Shown: positions 8,108 to 16,475, counted from the first letter of the stretch. The stretch is DNA of 36,588 bases from Chloroflexota bacterium (GCA_018969485.1 JAGWYG010000026.1:1-36588), one strand, 5' to 3'. Translations and numbers: made by a program. Notes: generated by a model from the sequence alone, not told the origin.

Positions 8108-8713
8108 TCAGCGGCGCAGCCACTCGCGCATCTGGTCGATCTCGGCCTGCTGTGTGGCGATGATCGCCTGCGCCAGCCGGCGGATCTCGTCGCGCCCGCT
8201 GCGCTCAAGCGCCTGCTGCGCCATCACGACCGCCGCCTCGTGATGCGGGATCATCGCCTCGAGGAAGCGCTGGTCGAACGGCGCATCGCCGGGCGCGACG
8301 GTCATCGGCCCCATGTCGAACGCCGGCGCGACGGCGACGGGCTGGTCGGCGAACCAGTTGGCGCGCCACTCGGCCAGCTGCGCAATCTCGCGCTGCTGCG
8401 CCTCGATGATCGCCCCGGCGAGCTCCCGCACCTCCGGCCGCTCGGCCTCGGCCAACGCCTGCTGTGCCATCACGACCGCGCCGGCGTGATGGACCAGCAT
8501 CCCGTCGATGAACAGCACATCGAACGGCGCGTCGCCCATCAGATGCCCGGCATGCGCGTCCGCCCCGTCCATCGCCATGTCGTGTCCGGCGTGCATGCCG
8601 TCGCCGCCGTCGGCCACCGCACGCGCCTCCGGCGTCGGCGTGGCGGCTGGTGCCGCAGTACCACATGCCGCCAGCATCACACCCGCCAGAACGATCCCGA
8701 TCCACCGCCTCAT
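8108..8713 (-). CDS. Lipoprotein with two DUF305 domains
   Basis: 201 aa. A lipoprotein signal ends in LAAC (Cys17). A His/Met/Asp-rich stretch follows (HAGHDMAMDGADAHAGHLM), then two related four-helix-type DUF305 units, each with an HH motif and a shared block: VHHAGAVVMAQQAL and IPHHEAAVVMAQQAL. The units are about 90 residues apart, so this is an internal duplication. DUF305 proteins are ferritin-like and often accompany copper-resistance genes. GGAGG precedes the ATG at 8713. It is upstream of the two-component genes on the same strand; a metal-binding role outside the membrane is likely but not proven. Confidence 0.88.
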   Translation of the reverse strand: MRRWIGIVLAGVMLAACGTAAPAATPTPEARAVADGGDGMHAGHDMAMDGADAHAGHLMGDAPFDVLFIDGMLVHHAGAVVMAQQALAEAERPEVRELAGAIIEAQQREIAQLAEWRANWFADQPVAVAPAFDMGPMTVAPGDAPFDQRFLEAMIPHHEAAVVMAQQALERSGRDEIRRLAQAIIATQQAEIDQMREWLRR

Positions 8714-8811
8714 GTATGCCTCCGGCTGACTGACTGCCACATCCAGTCTGCCAGCGCCGGTTCATGCGACGTTCTGGTCTGTCTCAAGAATGCGTCAAGC
8801 GCCGGTCACGC

Positions 8812-10014
8812 TCAGCCATGCGCCGTGCCGCGCCGCACCGGTAGCCCGTCGATCACGAACAGCGCCACCAGCCCGACCAGCGAGACCGCCAGCCCGACGC
8901 CCAACATCAGGCTCACGCCGCCGCCCGGCAGGTCCAGCAACATGCCGCCGACGTAGTTGCCCACCATGTTGCTCACGCCCACCGCCATCGTCATCAGCGC
9001 CTGCCCCTTGACCTTGTCGACGTCGGCGATGACGTGATTTACATAATACACAGATGCTGGCACGAACAAGGCGAAGGCGAAGAACTGCAGCGACTGAGCC
9101 AGATAGATACCCGTCATATCCGTCGCGAGCAGCGTCAGCACAGTCTTGAGCGCCACCGCCACACCCGATAGTTTGAGGATGGTGCTAGCGCGGCCGAGGC
9201 GGGCCAGCAGCAGTGGAAACAGCACCATCGCGGGGAACTCGAGCAACCCCGCCAGGGCGGTCGCGATGCCCATATCCGTGCGGGAGCCACCGGCAGCGTC
9301 GACGATCTGGACGGTGTAGGTATTGATCAGCACATGCGAGAAGAACACCAGCGCGATGCTGGTGATCACCGCCATGAAGCGGGCGTTGCCGCGACAGAAC
9401 GCCAGCAGACCCGACGCGACGATGCCATCGGCGCGATTCACGTATGGCGGCCGGGGGAACGCGGCCACCAGCGCGATGCCGCTCAGGCTGAGCGCCATGA
9501 TGATCGGCATGATGATCCAGGCGCCGCGCGCATCGACGGCGAAGCCGAGGATGAGTGACAGCGCGGCAAACGCCAGCGAGCCGAAGCCGCGCGCCGCGCT
9601 GAAGTTGAGCGGCACGCCGGCGTTGATCTGCTCGATCGCCAGCGAGGTGAGCAGCGCATACTGCAGCGACTGCAGGCAGAAGATCGCGATGTAGAGCAGG
9701 GCCGTCGGCAGCAGCAGCGCCGGCGTCAGCCACAGCATGCCCGCCAGCAGCGCCACCGCCGCCAGCATACCGCCGACCAGCCGGCGCAGCGTGAGTTCGG
9801 CATGGCGATCCGCCGCAGCCGCCACCAGCGGCTGGACCAGCAGCGTCAGCGCGCTGGCGATCGTGAGCGTGATGCCAACCTCGGCGTTGCTGAAGCCGCG
9901 GTCGAGCAGGAACACGGCAGCGAAGCTCATGATGCCGCTGTAGCCCATGTTGTAGACACTCTGGATCGCGGCGTAATGGACCGTCAGCGAGCGGGCGAGC
10001 GGCGCCTTGAGCAT
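8812..10014 (-). CDS. MFS transporter, LacY/NupG-like
   Basis: 400-aa polytopic membrane protein with about 12 helices. The first helices (YNMGYSGIMSFAAVFLLDRGFS, split here only by its length) and the SAARGFGSLAFA block after helix 4 resemble the LacY/nucleoside-symporter branch (MFS_1_like). The ATG at 10014 has AAGGG upstream; further upstream codons lack a ribosome site. It is the last gene of the six-gene operon starting at 14815, 60 bp after the FAD oxidase, and is the natural candidate for uptake or export of that pathway's compound. Nucleoside- or sugar-like cargo is only a family-based guess. Confidence 0.85.
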   Translation of the reverse strand: MLKAPLARSLTVHYAAIQSVYNMGYSGIMSFAAVFLLDRGFSNAEVGITLTIASALTLLVQPLVAAAADRHAELTLRRLVGGMLAAVALLAGMLWLTPALLLPTALLYIAIFCLQSLQYALLTSLAIEQINAGVPLNFSAARGFGSLAFAALSLILGFAVDARGAWIIMPIIMALSLSGIALVAAFPRPPYVNRADGIVASGLLAFCRGNARFMAVITSIALVFFSHVLINTYTVQIVDAAGGSRTDMGIATALAGLLEFPAMVLFPLLLARLGRASTILKLSGVAVALKTVLTLLATDMTGIYLAQSLQFFAFALFVPASVYYVNHVIADVDKVKGQALMTMAVGVSNMVGNYVGGMLLDLPGGGVSLMLGVGLAVSLVGLVALFVIDGLPVRRGTAHG

Positions 10015-10074
10015 GATGGAACGACCCTTCCGATGATGATGATGACCGTCACGGAGCACAGCCAGGCGCGGGCC

Positions 10075-11463
10075 TCACCCCTCCAGGGCGCGGATCGCGG
10101 CCGGATCGAGATGCCGCACGCGCGCCCACTCGCGCGACTTGCCCGAATTGAGCAGGCCGCGGGGATCGAGCTCGCGCTTGAGCGCCAGGTGGCGGTAATT
10201 CGCCCGCTTCATGCCGCCGTCCTCGATGATGTAGGTATGGGGATTCGAGACCGGAAAGCCCTCCGCCTCATAGCAGGCCATGATCTCGGCGAGGCGCTCA
10301 TCGGAGCGGTAGTGGACGATCGGGATATCGAACGCCACCAGTTGGCCATCAAGGCGCGAGAACTCGTGATGCATCAGCACATCATCGCCCAGCAGGCGCT
10401 GCAGCGCCACGATGCGGCCGGCATCGAGCGGCGCCGCCACCAGCACCTGGAGATACGTCGCCGACTTGTCGACCTTCAGCACCTGGGCGGTCGTATGGTT
10501 ATACGAGAACTCGAACACATGCGGCAGATGCTCGGCCTCGCGCTGCGCATCGTCCATGACGAACTCGACGCGGCCGCCGAGCACGTCCATCAACTGGCGA
10601 TACGCCGGCACATCGGCGCGTTCGATCATCCCCAGCATGACCGCGCGATCCGCGCCCATATATTCGCGCAGTCGGTTGAAGTACGGCACGATCCGTGCGT
10701 CGAGCGTCGTCACCAGTTTGCAGCGCAGATCGGTACGGGCGCCGAGCGTCGCGCCCGCCGCAAACGCCGCGCCATACGTCTCGAACGACGTGATCGTCTG
10801 CATCCAGTCGCCGAGCGGCGCGGTGCGCAGCGTCAATTCGACGATCGCGCCATTGATGCCCCAGGCATGATGCAGCAGTTCGGTCGCCGCACCACGAAAC
10901 GTATGCCGCCGCGGCGTCGTCTCGACCGACAGCGCCGTGAGGGCGATGATATTCCCCGGATCGCGCAGCATACCGTGGCGCAGCGAGCCGATGCCGGCCG
11001 AGCCGCCGGCGATGAAGCCACCGATCGTCGCCATATCCTGGGTCGAGGGAAAGATCGGCAGCTCGGCGCCGGTGGCGCGCAGCGCGGCATTGAGCGCACC
11101 GATCTTGCAGCCCGCCGCGACGCGCACCATCCCCGGGCCGATCTCGGCGACCTGATCCAGGCCGAGCGTCTCGATGATCATGCCACCCTCGAGCGGCACC
11201 GCCTGGCCATAGTTGCCAGTCCCGCCGCCGCGCAGGACGATCGGCACGCGGTAGGTGTAGGCCACGCTGAGGCATTGCGCCAGCTCGGCCTCGGAGCGCG
11301 GCTGCGCCACCAGCTCGGCGCAGCAGCCATCGAGCGCGCGGCGCAGCAGCGGGCTATACCAGTAGAAGTCGCGCGAGCGCTGTCGCACCACCGCCGGCCG
11401 ATCCAGCACCGGCACATCGCCGAGTGCAGCGCGTACCGCGCGCCAGTCGATCCGTGAGTTCAT
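10075..11463 (-). CDS. FAD-binding oxidase/dehydrogenase, GlcD/VAO type
   Basis: 462 aa. The N-terminal FAD domain (PCMH type) shows VLRGGGTGNYGQAVP for pyrophosphate binding, then TIGGFIAGGSAGIGSLRHG, the classic loop of glycolate/D-lactate dehydrogenase-like flavoproteins. The C-terminal cap ends with ELDPRGLLNSGKS, the usual family terminus (LDPxGxxNPGK). No His/Cys pair for bicovalent flavin is evident. Members oxidise hydroxy acids, alditols or amines. The ATG at 11463 is 25 bp after the amidohydrolase stop. In this operon it could make an imine or keto intermediate for the RidA-like protein, which is inference. Confidence 0.85.
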   Translation of the reverse strand: MNSRIDWRAVRAALGDVPVLDRPAVVRQRSRDFYWYSPLLRRALDGCCAELVAQPRSEAELAQCLSVAYTYRVPIVLRGGGTGNYGQAVPLEGGMIIETLGLDQVAEIGPGMVRVAAGCKIGALNAALRATGAELPIFPSTQDMATIGGFIAGGSAGIGSLRHGMLRDPGNIIALTALSVETTPRRHTFRGAATELLHHAWGINGAIVELTLRTAPLGDWMQTITSFETYGAAFAAGATLGARTDLRCKLVTTLDARIVPYFNRLREYMGADRAVMLGMIERADVPAYRQLMDVLGGRVEFVMDDAQREAEHLPHVFEFSYNHTTAQVLKVDKSATYLQVLVAAPLDAGRIVALQRLLGDDVLMHHEFSRLDGQLVAFDIPIVHYRSDERLAEIMACYEAEGFPVSNPHTYIIEDGGMKRANYRHLALKRELDPRGLLNSGKSREWARVRHLDPAAIRALEG

Positions 11464-11488
11464 CGCGTCCCCGATCTGCTGATGGCAT

Positions 11489-12745
11489 TCACCCTGCCGC
11501 CGGGCGGCGGCGTTCCTCGAGCGGGCGGCGTGGCGCGCCGGCCACCACCTCGGCGGTATGCATCGCCTCGGCCAGCAGCAGATCGCCGGCAGCGGCGCGA
11601 TCGACGTGCAGCGGCGCGGCGCCGAGGATCCGGCGCGCATCGGTCGTCACCAGCCGCAGCCAGCGGTCGTAGGGCGGATCGAGATGTGCCGCGAGCGCCG
11701 CCGTCGCCAGCGCCGCCAGCGGATCGTGGGCGCCGATCGGGCAGAAGGCGTCGCACACGTTGTCCGATCCGACCGCCAGCGGCACGCCGCGCGCGGCGAG
11801 CTCGCGCAGCCGGGTGATGCCGCGCTGCTGTGGCGTGCCGGCGCCACGGCCCTGCAGATACAGATTGGTGGTCGGCAGCGCCACGATCGCGACGCCGGCA
11901 TCGCGCACCAGATCGAGCGCCCGCTCGGCCGCCGCGCCGTCGAGCGCCGCCAGCCGGCAGGCGTGGCCACAGACGATCTGCCGGCCGTTATCCCAGTCGA
12001 TCGCCAGTTCGCACACCGTCGTCAGGCCATCGAGCGCCGCGTCGAGGCCTTCGTCGACATGAAAATCCAGCGACACGCCCATCTCGGTGGCCAGTTCGAA
12101 GGCACGCCGTATCAGTTCGCGGCGCTGCGGCTGGTCGAAGATGAACGCGCCGAGCACACCACCGTCGCTGTCGGCCACCTGGCGCGCCACCCAGCGCGCG
12201 GCATCGGCATCGCCGAACGCCTCGAGCGGCAGCAGCGCCACGCGCTGCAGCGTGATGCGCCCGGCCCACTCCTGAGCCAGGCGTTCCAGCACCGTCCAGG
12301 CAGCCGGCGCGCGCCGCTGCGCCACGTCGTCGGGCTCCCAGTCGACATGGCTGCGCGCCAGCGCCACGCCGGCGCGCTGCAGCTCGGCGAGGCCGCGCGT
12401 CGCGCGGCGCAGGATGTCGGGCTGGCTCCAGCGCGCCTTGTCGGCGTGCTGGGCCGCGATGGCCGCCTGCAGATCGCCGCCGACCTGCGCCAGGCGCGCG
12501 ACGGTGTGGCACTTGTCGAGGTGACAATGCACCTCGGCCAGCCGTGGCAGCACGATCTGGCCGCGCAGGAAGCGTTCTTCGGCGCCGGGCGGCACCGGCC
12601 GCGGCTGCATGCCCGCCACCTGCCCCGCGACGAGATGCAGATCACCGACGAGGCAGTCGTCGCGCGGCGTGCCGCCGAACGCGGCAGCGTCGGCGACCAG
12701 CGCGCGCGGCACGGCGGCGTTGCGCAGCACCACATGCTGGCTCAT
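11489..12745 (-). CDS. Amidohydrolase, cytosine-deaminase-like
   Basis: 418-aa metal-dependent hydrolase of the COG0402/CodA branch. Metal-site motifs in order: EVHCHLDKCH (first His pair), SHVDWEPDD, FHVDEG (with the catalytic-type Glu), VCGHACRL, and VGSDNVCDAFCPIG with the metal/proton-shuttling Asp. CodA-type enzymes deaminate cytosine, isoguanine, creatinine or related heterocycles. The start ATG overlaps the creatininase-family stop by 4 bp (ATGA), so the two hydrolases are coupled. The substrate is probably a cyclic amidine or amide; which one cannot be read. Confidence 0.85.
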   Translation of the reverse strand: MSQHVVLRNAAVPRALVADAAAFGGTPRDDCLVGDLHLVAGQVAGMQPRPVPPGAEERFLRGQIVLPRLAEVHCHLDKCHTVARLAQVGGDLQAAIAAQHADKARWSQPDILRRATRGLAELQRAGVALARSHVDWEPDDVAQRRAPAAWTVLERLAQEWAGRITLQRVALLPLEAFGDADAARWVARQVADSDGGVLGAFIFDQPQRRELIRRAFELATEMGVSLDFHVDEGLDAALDGLTTVCELAIDWDNGRQIVCGHACRLAALDGAAAERALDLVRDAGVAIVALPTTNLYLQGRGAGTPQQRGITRLRELAARGVPLAVGSDNVCDAFCPIGAHDPLAALATAALAAHLDPPYDRWLRLVTTDARRILGAAPLHVDRAAAGDLLLAEAMHTAEVVAGAPRRPLEERRRPAAG

Positions 12746-13536
12746 GGCGCACCCCCCGGATCGAATGCGACAAACTCGGCGAGCGCCTCGGCCAGCGCGG
12801 CTGCCGCGTGTTCGAGCAGGTGCTCGCCGAGCTCGGCCGTGGCGGCGCCGGCATCGCCGGCCACCCCCGACGGGTTGAGCTCGTGCATCAGCCAGCCCGG
12901 GCGCACCGCCCGGCCGGCCAGTCCGAGATGCCGATACCGCTCGGCCCAGTCCTCGCTGGCCGAACGCTGCCCGTGGGCCAGCGCCAGCGTCACCAGGCCC
13001 GGGCGCGTCGCCAGCATCGCGCTGGTCTCATTCAGGCCGGCGTGGATGCCGTGCTGGCGCTCGCGCGCATCGAGCAACTGTTCGGCGCCGCACATCTGGA
13101 ACCACGACGCGCTGGCGGTGATCAGCCCGAGCGCGCGGGCATCGCGGGCGGCCACCTCGAGGACGGCGACGTTGCCGCCGTGGCCGTTGAACAGCAGCAG
13201 GCGGCGCACCCCGGCGCGCGCCACCGACGCGGCGATCTCGTGCAGCACCTGCAGCAGCGTCGCGGCGCTCAGGCTGAGCGTGCCCGGAAACGCGCCGTGC
13301 TCGTTGCTCTTGGTCACTGCCAGCGTCGGCAGCACCAGCACCGACCAGGGCGGCGGTGCGGCTGCCAGGCGCGCCAGCGCGCGCTGCAGCACCGCATCGA
13401 CCAGATCGCGGTCGGTGGCGAGCGGCAGATGCGGGCCATGCTGCTCGATCGCACCGAGCGGCAGGATGGCGACCGCCTGCGCGCCGTCGAGGTCGCGGAA
13501 GGCGCTGGACGGCAGGTCTGCCCAGTAGCCGATCAT
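12742..13536 (-). CDS. Creatininase-family amidohydrolase
   Basis: 264 aa. Creatininase-fold metal site: PLGAIEQHGPHLPLATD supplies Glu31, His33 and Asp42; FNGHGGN supplies the next His; HAGLNETSAML supplies the last Glu region. Members include creatininase, the formamide hydrolase ArfB and the mycofactocin peptidase MftE, all cleaving cyclic or small amides. No mycofactocin genes are nearby, so MftE is unlikely. It overlaps both neighbours by ATGA junctions (RidA-like upstream, amidohydrolase downstream). Confidence 0.88.
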   Translation of the reverse strand: MIGYWADLPSSAFRDLDGAQAVAILPLGAIEQHGPHLPLATDRDLVDAVLQRALARLAAAPPPWSVLVLPTLAVTKSNEHGAFPGTLSLSAATLLQVLHEIAASVARAGVRRLLLFNGHGGNVAVLEVAARDARALGLITASASWFQMCGAEQLLDARERQHGIHAGLNETSAMLATRPGLVTLALAHGQRSASEDWAERYRHLGLAGRAVRPGWLMHELNPSGVAGDAGAATAELGEHLLEHAAAALAEALAEFVAFDPGGAP

Positions 13537-13940
13537 GGCGCCGCTCCCTCTGCCGCCGCGATCGCCTCGATCTCGACGACAAACTCGGGCCGGGCGAAGC
13601 CGGCGACGATCATCAGCGTCGAGGCGGGTGGCGGCAGCGCAGCGAAGTACCGGTCACGCGCGCGCATGTACCCCGCCATGTGGGCACGGTCGGTGACATA
13701 GGCGTTCAGCCGCACCACGTCGGCGCGCTGCATGCCGGCGGCGTGCAGGACGGCATCGATGTTCTGCAGGCAGCGCTCGGCCTGGGCTTCGGCATCGGAC
13801 GGCACGCTGTCATCGGGCGCGACGCCCAGTTGTCCGGAGCAGAACAGCAGCCGTGCGCCGGCGGTGACCACCACGCCGTGGGCATAGCGCGCGAACGGCG
13901 GGCGGATGTCCGGTGGCGTGAGCCGGTGCAGCAGGCTCAT
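13533..13940 (-). CDS. RidA/YjgF-family protein
   Basis: 135-aa Rid-fold protein, probably trimeric. Seen: FCSGQLGVAPDDSVPSDAE, QAERCLQNIDAVLHAAGM, VVRLNAYVTD and the C-terminal VVEIEAIAA. By eye, the position of the imine-deaminating Arg of E. coli RidA (just after the VEVA block) appears to be Gly in IVAGFARPEF, so this is likely a non-archetypal Rid subgroup. Relatives clear enamine/imine intermediates or take part in pyrimidine catabolism (RutC). It overlaps the reductase upstream and the creatininase downstream by ATGA junctions. Confidence 0.85.
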   Translation of the reverse strand: MSLLHRLTPPDIRPPFARYAHGVVVTAGARLLFCSGQLGVAPDDSVPSDAEAQAERCLQNIDAVLHAAGMQRADVVRLNAYVTDRAHMAGYMRARDRYFAALPPPASTLMIVAGFARPEFVVEIEAIAAAEGAAP

Positions 13941-14815
13941 GGGCCCTCCAGCGCGTTGTAGTGCCAGCGCGAGTGCAGGAACAGATACTCGCCGGCCCGG
14001 CGCAGCGCGAGCAGTTCGGCGCGCGGCGTCCGGCCCGGCGCAAACGCCGTGCCCTCGACCAGGCTCGGCCGCGGCCGGCCGGCAGCTTCGCCGGCCATCA
14101 GCGGGCTGAGGGTGAGAAACTCGTCGTCGACCAGCCGGGCGGCCAGCAGCGCGCCGTAGACGCGCGGCCCACCCTCGCACAGCAGCGCCCGCACGCCGTG
14201 CTCGTGCCGCAGCCGGCGCATCAGCAGTTCGAGCGCCACCCGGCCATCGCCACACGGCATCACATGCAGCGTCGCGGCGCAGCCGGCCAGGCGGGCGCTG
14301 GCCTGCGCCGCGCCATCGGTGGTCGTGGCGATCAGCACCGTCAGGTCTGGCCGGCCAAACACCGCGGCGGCCGGATCGAGCATGCCATCGAGCGACAGGA
14401 TGATCTGGACCGGATGCGGCGCCAGGCCCCAGTGCCGGCGCAGCGCCGCGAACGCCGCCGCATCATCCGCGTAGATGTGCGCGCTGGTCCAGACGTGCTC
14501 CGGCTCGGCGCGCAGCGTGCCATCGCCGACCAGCACCGCGTCGCAGCCGGCGCGCAGCAGCCCCATCAGCCAGCGGTCGGCTGCCGAGAAGCCGGAGATC
14601 GGCCCGGCGCTGCTCGCGCCCGGCTCGGCAAACGAGACGCGCCCGTCGCGCGAGGTGACGAAATTGACGAACAGGTACGGCCGATCCTCCGGGTGGATCG
14701 GCCACCAGTCGCCATCGTAGATCTGCCGCACGCCGCCGGGCAGGTGTGGTGCCGCCGCCGCAGGCACGGCCCACAGCTGCACAAAGCGCTCGGCGGGACC
14801 ACCAGGCTCGATCAT
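13937..14815 (-). CDS. RibD C-terminal-type (DHFR-like) reductase
   Basis: 292 aa. The RibD_C fold is shown by LFVNFVTSRDGRVSF, ADRWLMGLLRAGCDAVLVG with GTLRAE, a central PVQIILSLDG, and CEGGPRVYGALLAARLVDDEFLTLSP (NADPH-binding and family C-terminal block). There is no RibD deaminase domain. Relatives reduce ribosylamino-pyrimidines or pterin-like rings with NADPH. The ATG at 14815 has GGAGGG upstream and a good promoter at 14854-14882. It is the first gene of the six-gene operon, where it may reduce a heterocyclic ring or side chain. Confidence 0.85.
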   Translation of the reverse strand: MIEPGGPAERFVQLWAVPAAAAPHLPGGVRQIYDGDWWPIHPEDRPYLFVNFVTSRDGRVSFAEPGASSAGPISGFSAADRWLMGLLRAGCDAVLVGDGTLRAEPEHVWTSAHIYADDAAAFAALRRHWGLAPHPVQIILSLDGMLDPAAAVFGRPDLTVLIATTTDGAAQASARLAGCAATLHVMPCGDGRVALELLMRRLRHEHGVRALLCEGGPRVYGALLAARLVDDEFLTLSPLMAGEAAGRPRPSLVEGTAFAPGRTPRAELLALRRAGEYLFLHSRWHYNALEGP

Positions 14816-14853
14816 GGCTGCTCCCTCCGTGATGCGTCGCGGTCGATAGCACG

Positions 14854-14882
14854 AGTATACCGGATGCCGGCAGCGCGGGCAA
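14854..14882 (-). promoter_or_regulatory. Promoter of the six-gene heterocycle operon
   Basis: Minus strand: -35 TTGCCC (14877-14882), 17-bp spacer, -10 TATACT (14854-14859). The predicted transcript starts near 14847, about 32 bp before the first ATG at 14815. The element stands out from its GC-rich surroundings. No operator palindrome was found around it. Confidence 0.7.
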
Positions 14883-14917
14883 GCGCGGCGTGCGGCATGG
14901 GTGCAGGCATGCATTGA

Positions 14918-15178
14918 CAGCGCGTTGAGCGCTCGGCCAGGAGGAGGTACAGCCTGGTAACCACCCGCGCCCGCGGGTTGCCGGTGGGCAGCGGCACGCT
15001 GGAGCGCGCCTGGAAGCGCCCGGTGAGCGCACGGCTCACGCCCGCCGGCATGAACCGGGGCGTGCCAGGCGCCGTGGCGGTGGCCGTCGTCCGCGCCTGG
15101 CGGAACCGCGACCGCCGGGACGACGCGCTGCGCCTGCGCTCCTACCGGCGCCAGGCGGCAGCAGCCACGGCAGCCTGA
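14918..15178 (+). pseudogene. Transposase C-terminal remnant (ISKra4-like)
   Basis: The frame from 14918 to the stop at 15176-15178 reads through RGLPVGSGTLERAWKR, ARLTPAGMNRGVPGA and VVRAWRNRDRRDD. This matches in layout the C-terminus of ISKra4/UPF0236-type transposases (GLPIGSG.VE.A.K ... RLK.SGM.W...GA ... LR). An in-frame stop at 14915-14917 and the missing N-terminal catalytic part show it is a fragment. It sits just upstream of the operon promoter at 14854-14882. No terminal repeats were recognised. Confidence 0.6.
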
Positions 15179-15310
15179 CAACTCGTGCTTGGACCCGTGC
15201 GGCATGCCGGGCTGATGCGACCGGCTGCGGCAGCCGGCACCGCATCGGGCAGGGCCAGGCACGGCGGCGGAGGCTGTATGATGGGCGCGTGAGGTGGAGG
15301 AGCGTCGCCG

Positions 15311-16348
15311 ATGGCTGCCAGGCTGATACTCACCCGTTCGCAGATCCTTGCACACCGCCGCCACGCGACGGCCCTTGATGCGCGGCTGCCACACAGCCCG
15401 GACGCCGTGCGGCGCGCGGCCTGGGCGGGGTTGCAGGACAGCATGCCGCGCGCTGCGCTGCTCTCGATCCACGCGCGCGTCGCCGGCACCACGCCGGCCG
15501 GCTGGGAGGATCCGTCGCTCGTGCAGATCTGGGGGCCGCGCTTCAGCGTGTATGTCGTCGCGCGCTGTGATCTGGCGGTCTTCACGCTCGGCAGGCTGCC
15601 GCTGGACGCCGGGCCGCGCCATCGGGCGCAGGCGATGGCTGCCCGGCTGCAGACGGCGCTGGCGGGCGCGCGGATGCCATTCGGCGAGGCGGCGCGCGTC
15701 ATGGGCGAGCGGGACGCCAACCGGCTGCGGTATGCCGCGGCGACAGGCACGGTGGTGCTGCGCTGGGACGGTGCGCGTCAACCCGAGGTGTGGAGCGTGC
15801 CGGCGCCGGACATCGATCCGCGCGAGGCGCATCTCGAACTGGCCCGGCGGTATCTGCACGCGGCCGGCCCCGCGACGCCCGAGGCATTCGCGGCCTGGGC
15901 CGGCGTGCCTGCCGCGCGCGGCAGCGCGGCCTTCGCGGCGCTCGGCGGGTCGCTGGTGCCGGTGCGCACGCCGCATGGCGACGCATGGATCCTGGCCGGG
16001 GACGCGCCGTCGTTCGACGCGCCGCCCGCCCCGCCTGCCCCGGTCCGGCTGGTGCCGAGCGGCGATATCTGGTTCCTGCTGCATGGTGCCGATCGCGAAC
16101 TGCTGGTGCCCGACGCGCGGCAGCGTCGCGCGCTGTGGCCGTCGCGCGTCTGGCCTGGCGCGCTGCTGGTCGATGGCGAGACCGCCGGCACCTGGCGGCG
16201 CGCCGGGCATGTGCTGACCATCCTGCCCTGGCGCCGCCTCGACGCCCGCCAGCGTGCGGCGATCGAAGCCGAGGCGTGGACGCTCCCGCTCCCCGGGATC
16301 AGCCACCCGCTGGAGGTGCGCTGGCGCGATGACGATTGCGCGGAGTAG
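15311..16348 (+). CDS. Winged-helix DNA-binding protein (AlkX/YcaQ-like, HTH_42)
   Basis: 345 aa. It belongs by eye to the HTH_42 family, whose characterised members AlkZ/AlkX (YcaQ) are DNA glycosylases that unhook interstrand crosslinks. N-terminal block: AAWAGLQDSMPRAALLSIHARV, then PSLVQIWGPRFSVYVV. C-terminal domain: PSGDIWFLLHGADRELLVPD and WPGALLVDGETAGTWRR, the beta-rich part of the family. The QxQ-type catalytic pair of AlkZ is reduced to a single Gln in LQD, so glycosylase activity is uncertain. GGAGGAG lies about 9 bp before the ATG. Confidence 0.75.
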   Translation: MAARLILTRSQILAHRRHATALDARLPHSPDAVRRAAWAGLQDSMPRAALLSIHARVAGTTPAGWEDPSLVQIWGPRFSVYVVARCDLAVFTLGRLPLDAGPRHRAQAMAARLQTALAGARMPFGEAARVMGERDANRLRYAAATGTVVLRWDGARQPEVWSVPAPDIDPREAHLELARRYLHAAGPATPEAFAAWAGVPAARGSAAFAALGGSLVPVRTPHGDAWILAGDAPSFDAPPAPPAPVRLVPSGDIWFLLHGADRELLVPDARQRRALWPSRVWPGALLVDGETAGTWRRAGHVLTILPWRRLDARQRAAIEAEAWTLPLPGISHPLEVRWRDDDCAE

Positions 16349-16372
16349 CGTGGCCCGCGCGGGCGGCGGCGC

Positions 16373-16401
16373 TTGCCCGGCTTCGGCGGCCTTGCTATAA
16401 T
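16373..16401 (+). promoter_or_regulatory. Promoter of efp
   Basis: -35 TTGCCC (16373-16378), 17-bp spacer, -10 TATAAT (16396-16401, a perfect consensus). The transcript should start near 16408, giving an 86-nt leader before the efp ATG at 16494. Confidence 0.82.
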
Positions 16402-16412
16402 GCGCAGCGGTT

Positions 16413-16475
16413 GTGCGGCACCGGGGGCCGCACCAGCATTGATGTGATCATGAGCGCCGCCCACCCGGGCGGCGC
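16413..16475 (+). promoter_or_regulatory. Structured efp leader: two hairpins
   Basis: Hairpin 1: GTGCGGC (16413-16419) pairs with GCCGCAC (16427-16433) across a 7-nt loop. Hairpin 2: GCGCCGCCC (16454-16462) pairs with GGGCGGCGC (16467-16475) across a 4-nt loop, a perfect 9-bp GC stem. No U-tract follows, so these are not intrinsic terminators. Hairpin 2 ends 7 nt before the GGAG ribosome site (16483-16486), so it could affect initiation or protect the 5' end. Confidence 0.55.

Noticed and set aside
11558-13528. 656-codon plus-strand open frame
   Set aside because: Antisense to the amidohydrolase and creatininase genes; composition is a GC-driven shadow.
12742-13536. Mycofactocin peptidase MftE
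   Set aside because: Same family, but no mftA/B/C or other mycofactocin genes are adjacent.
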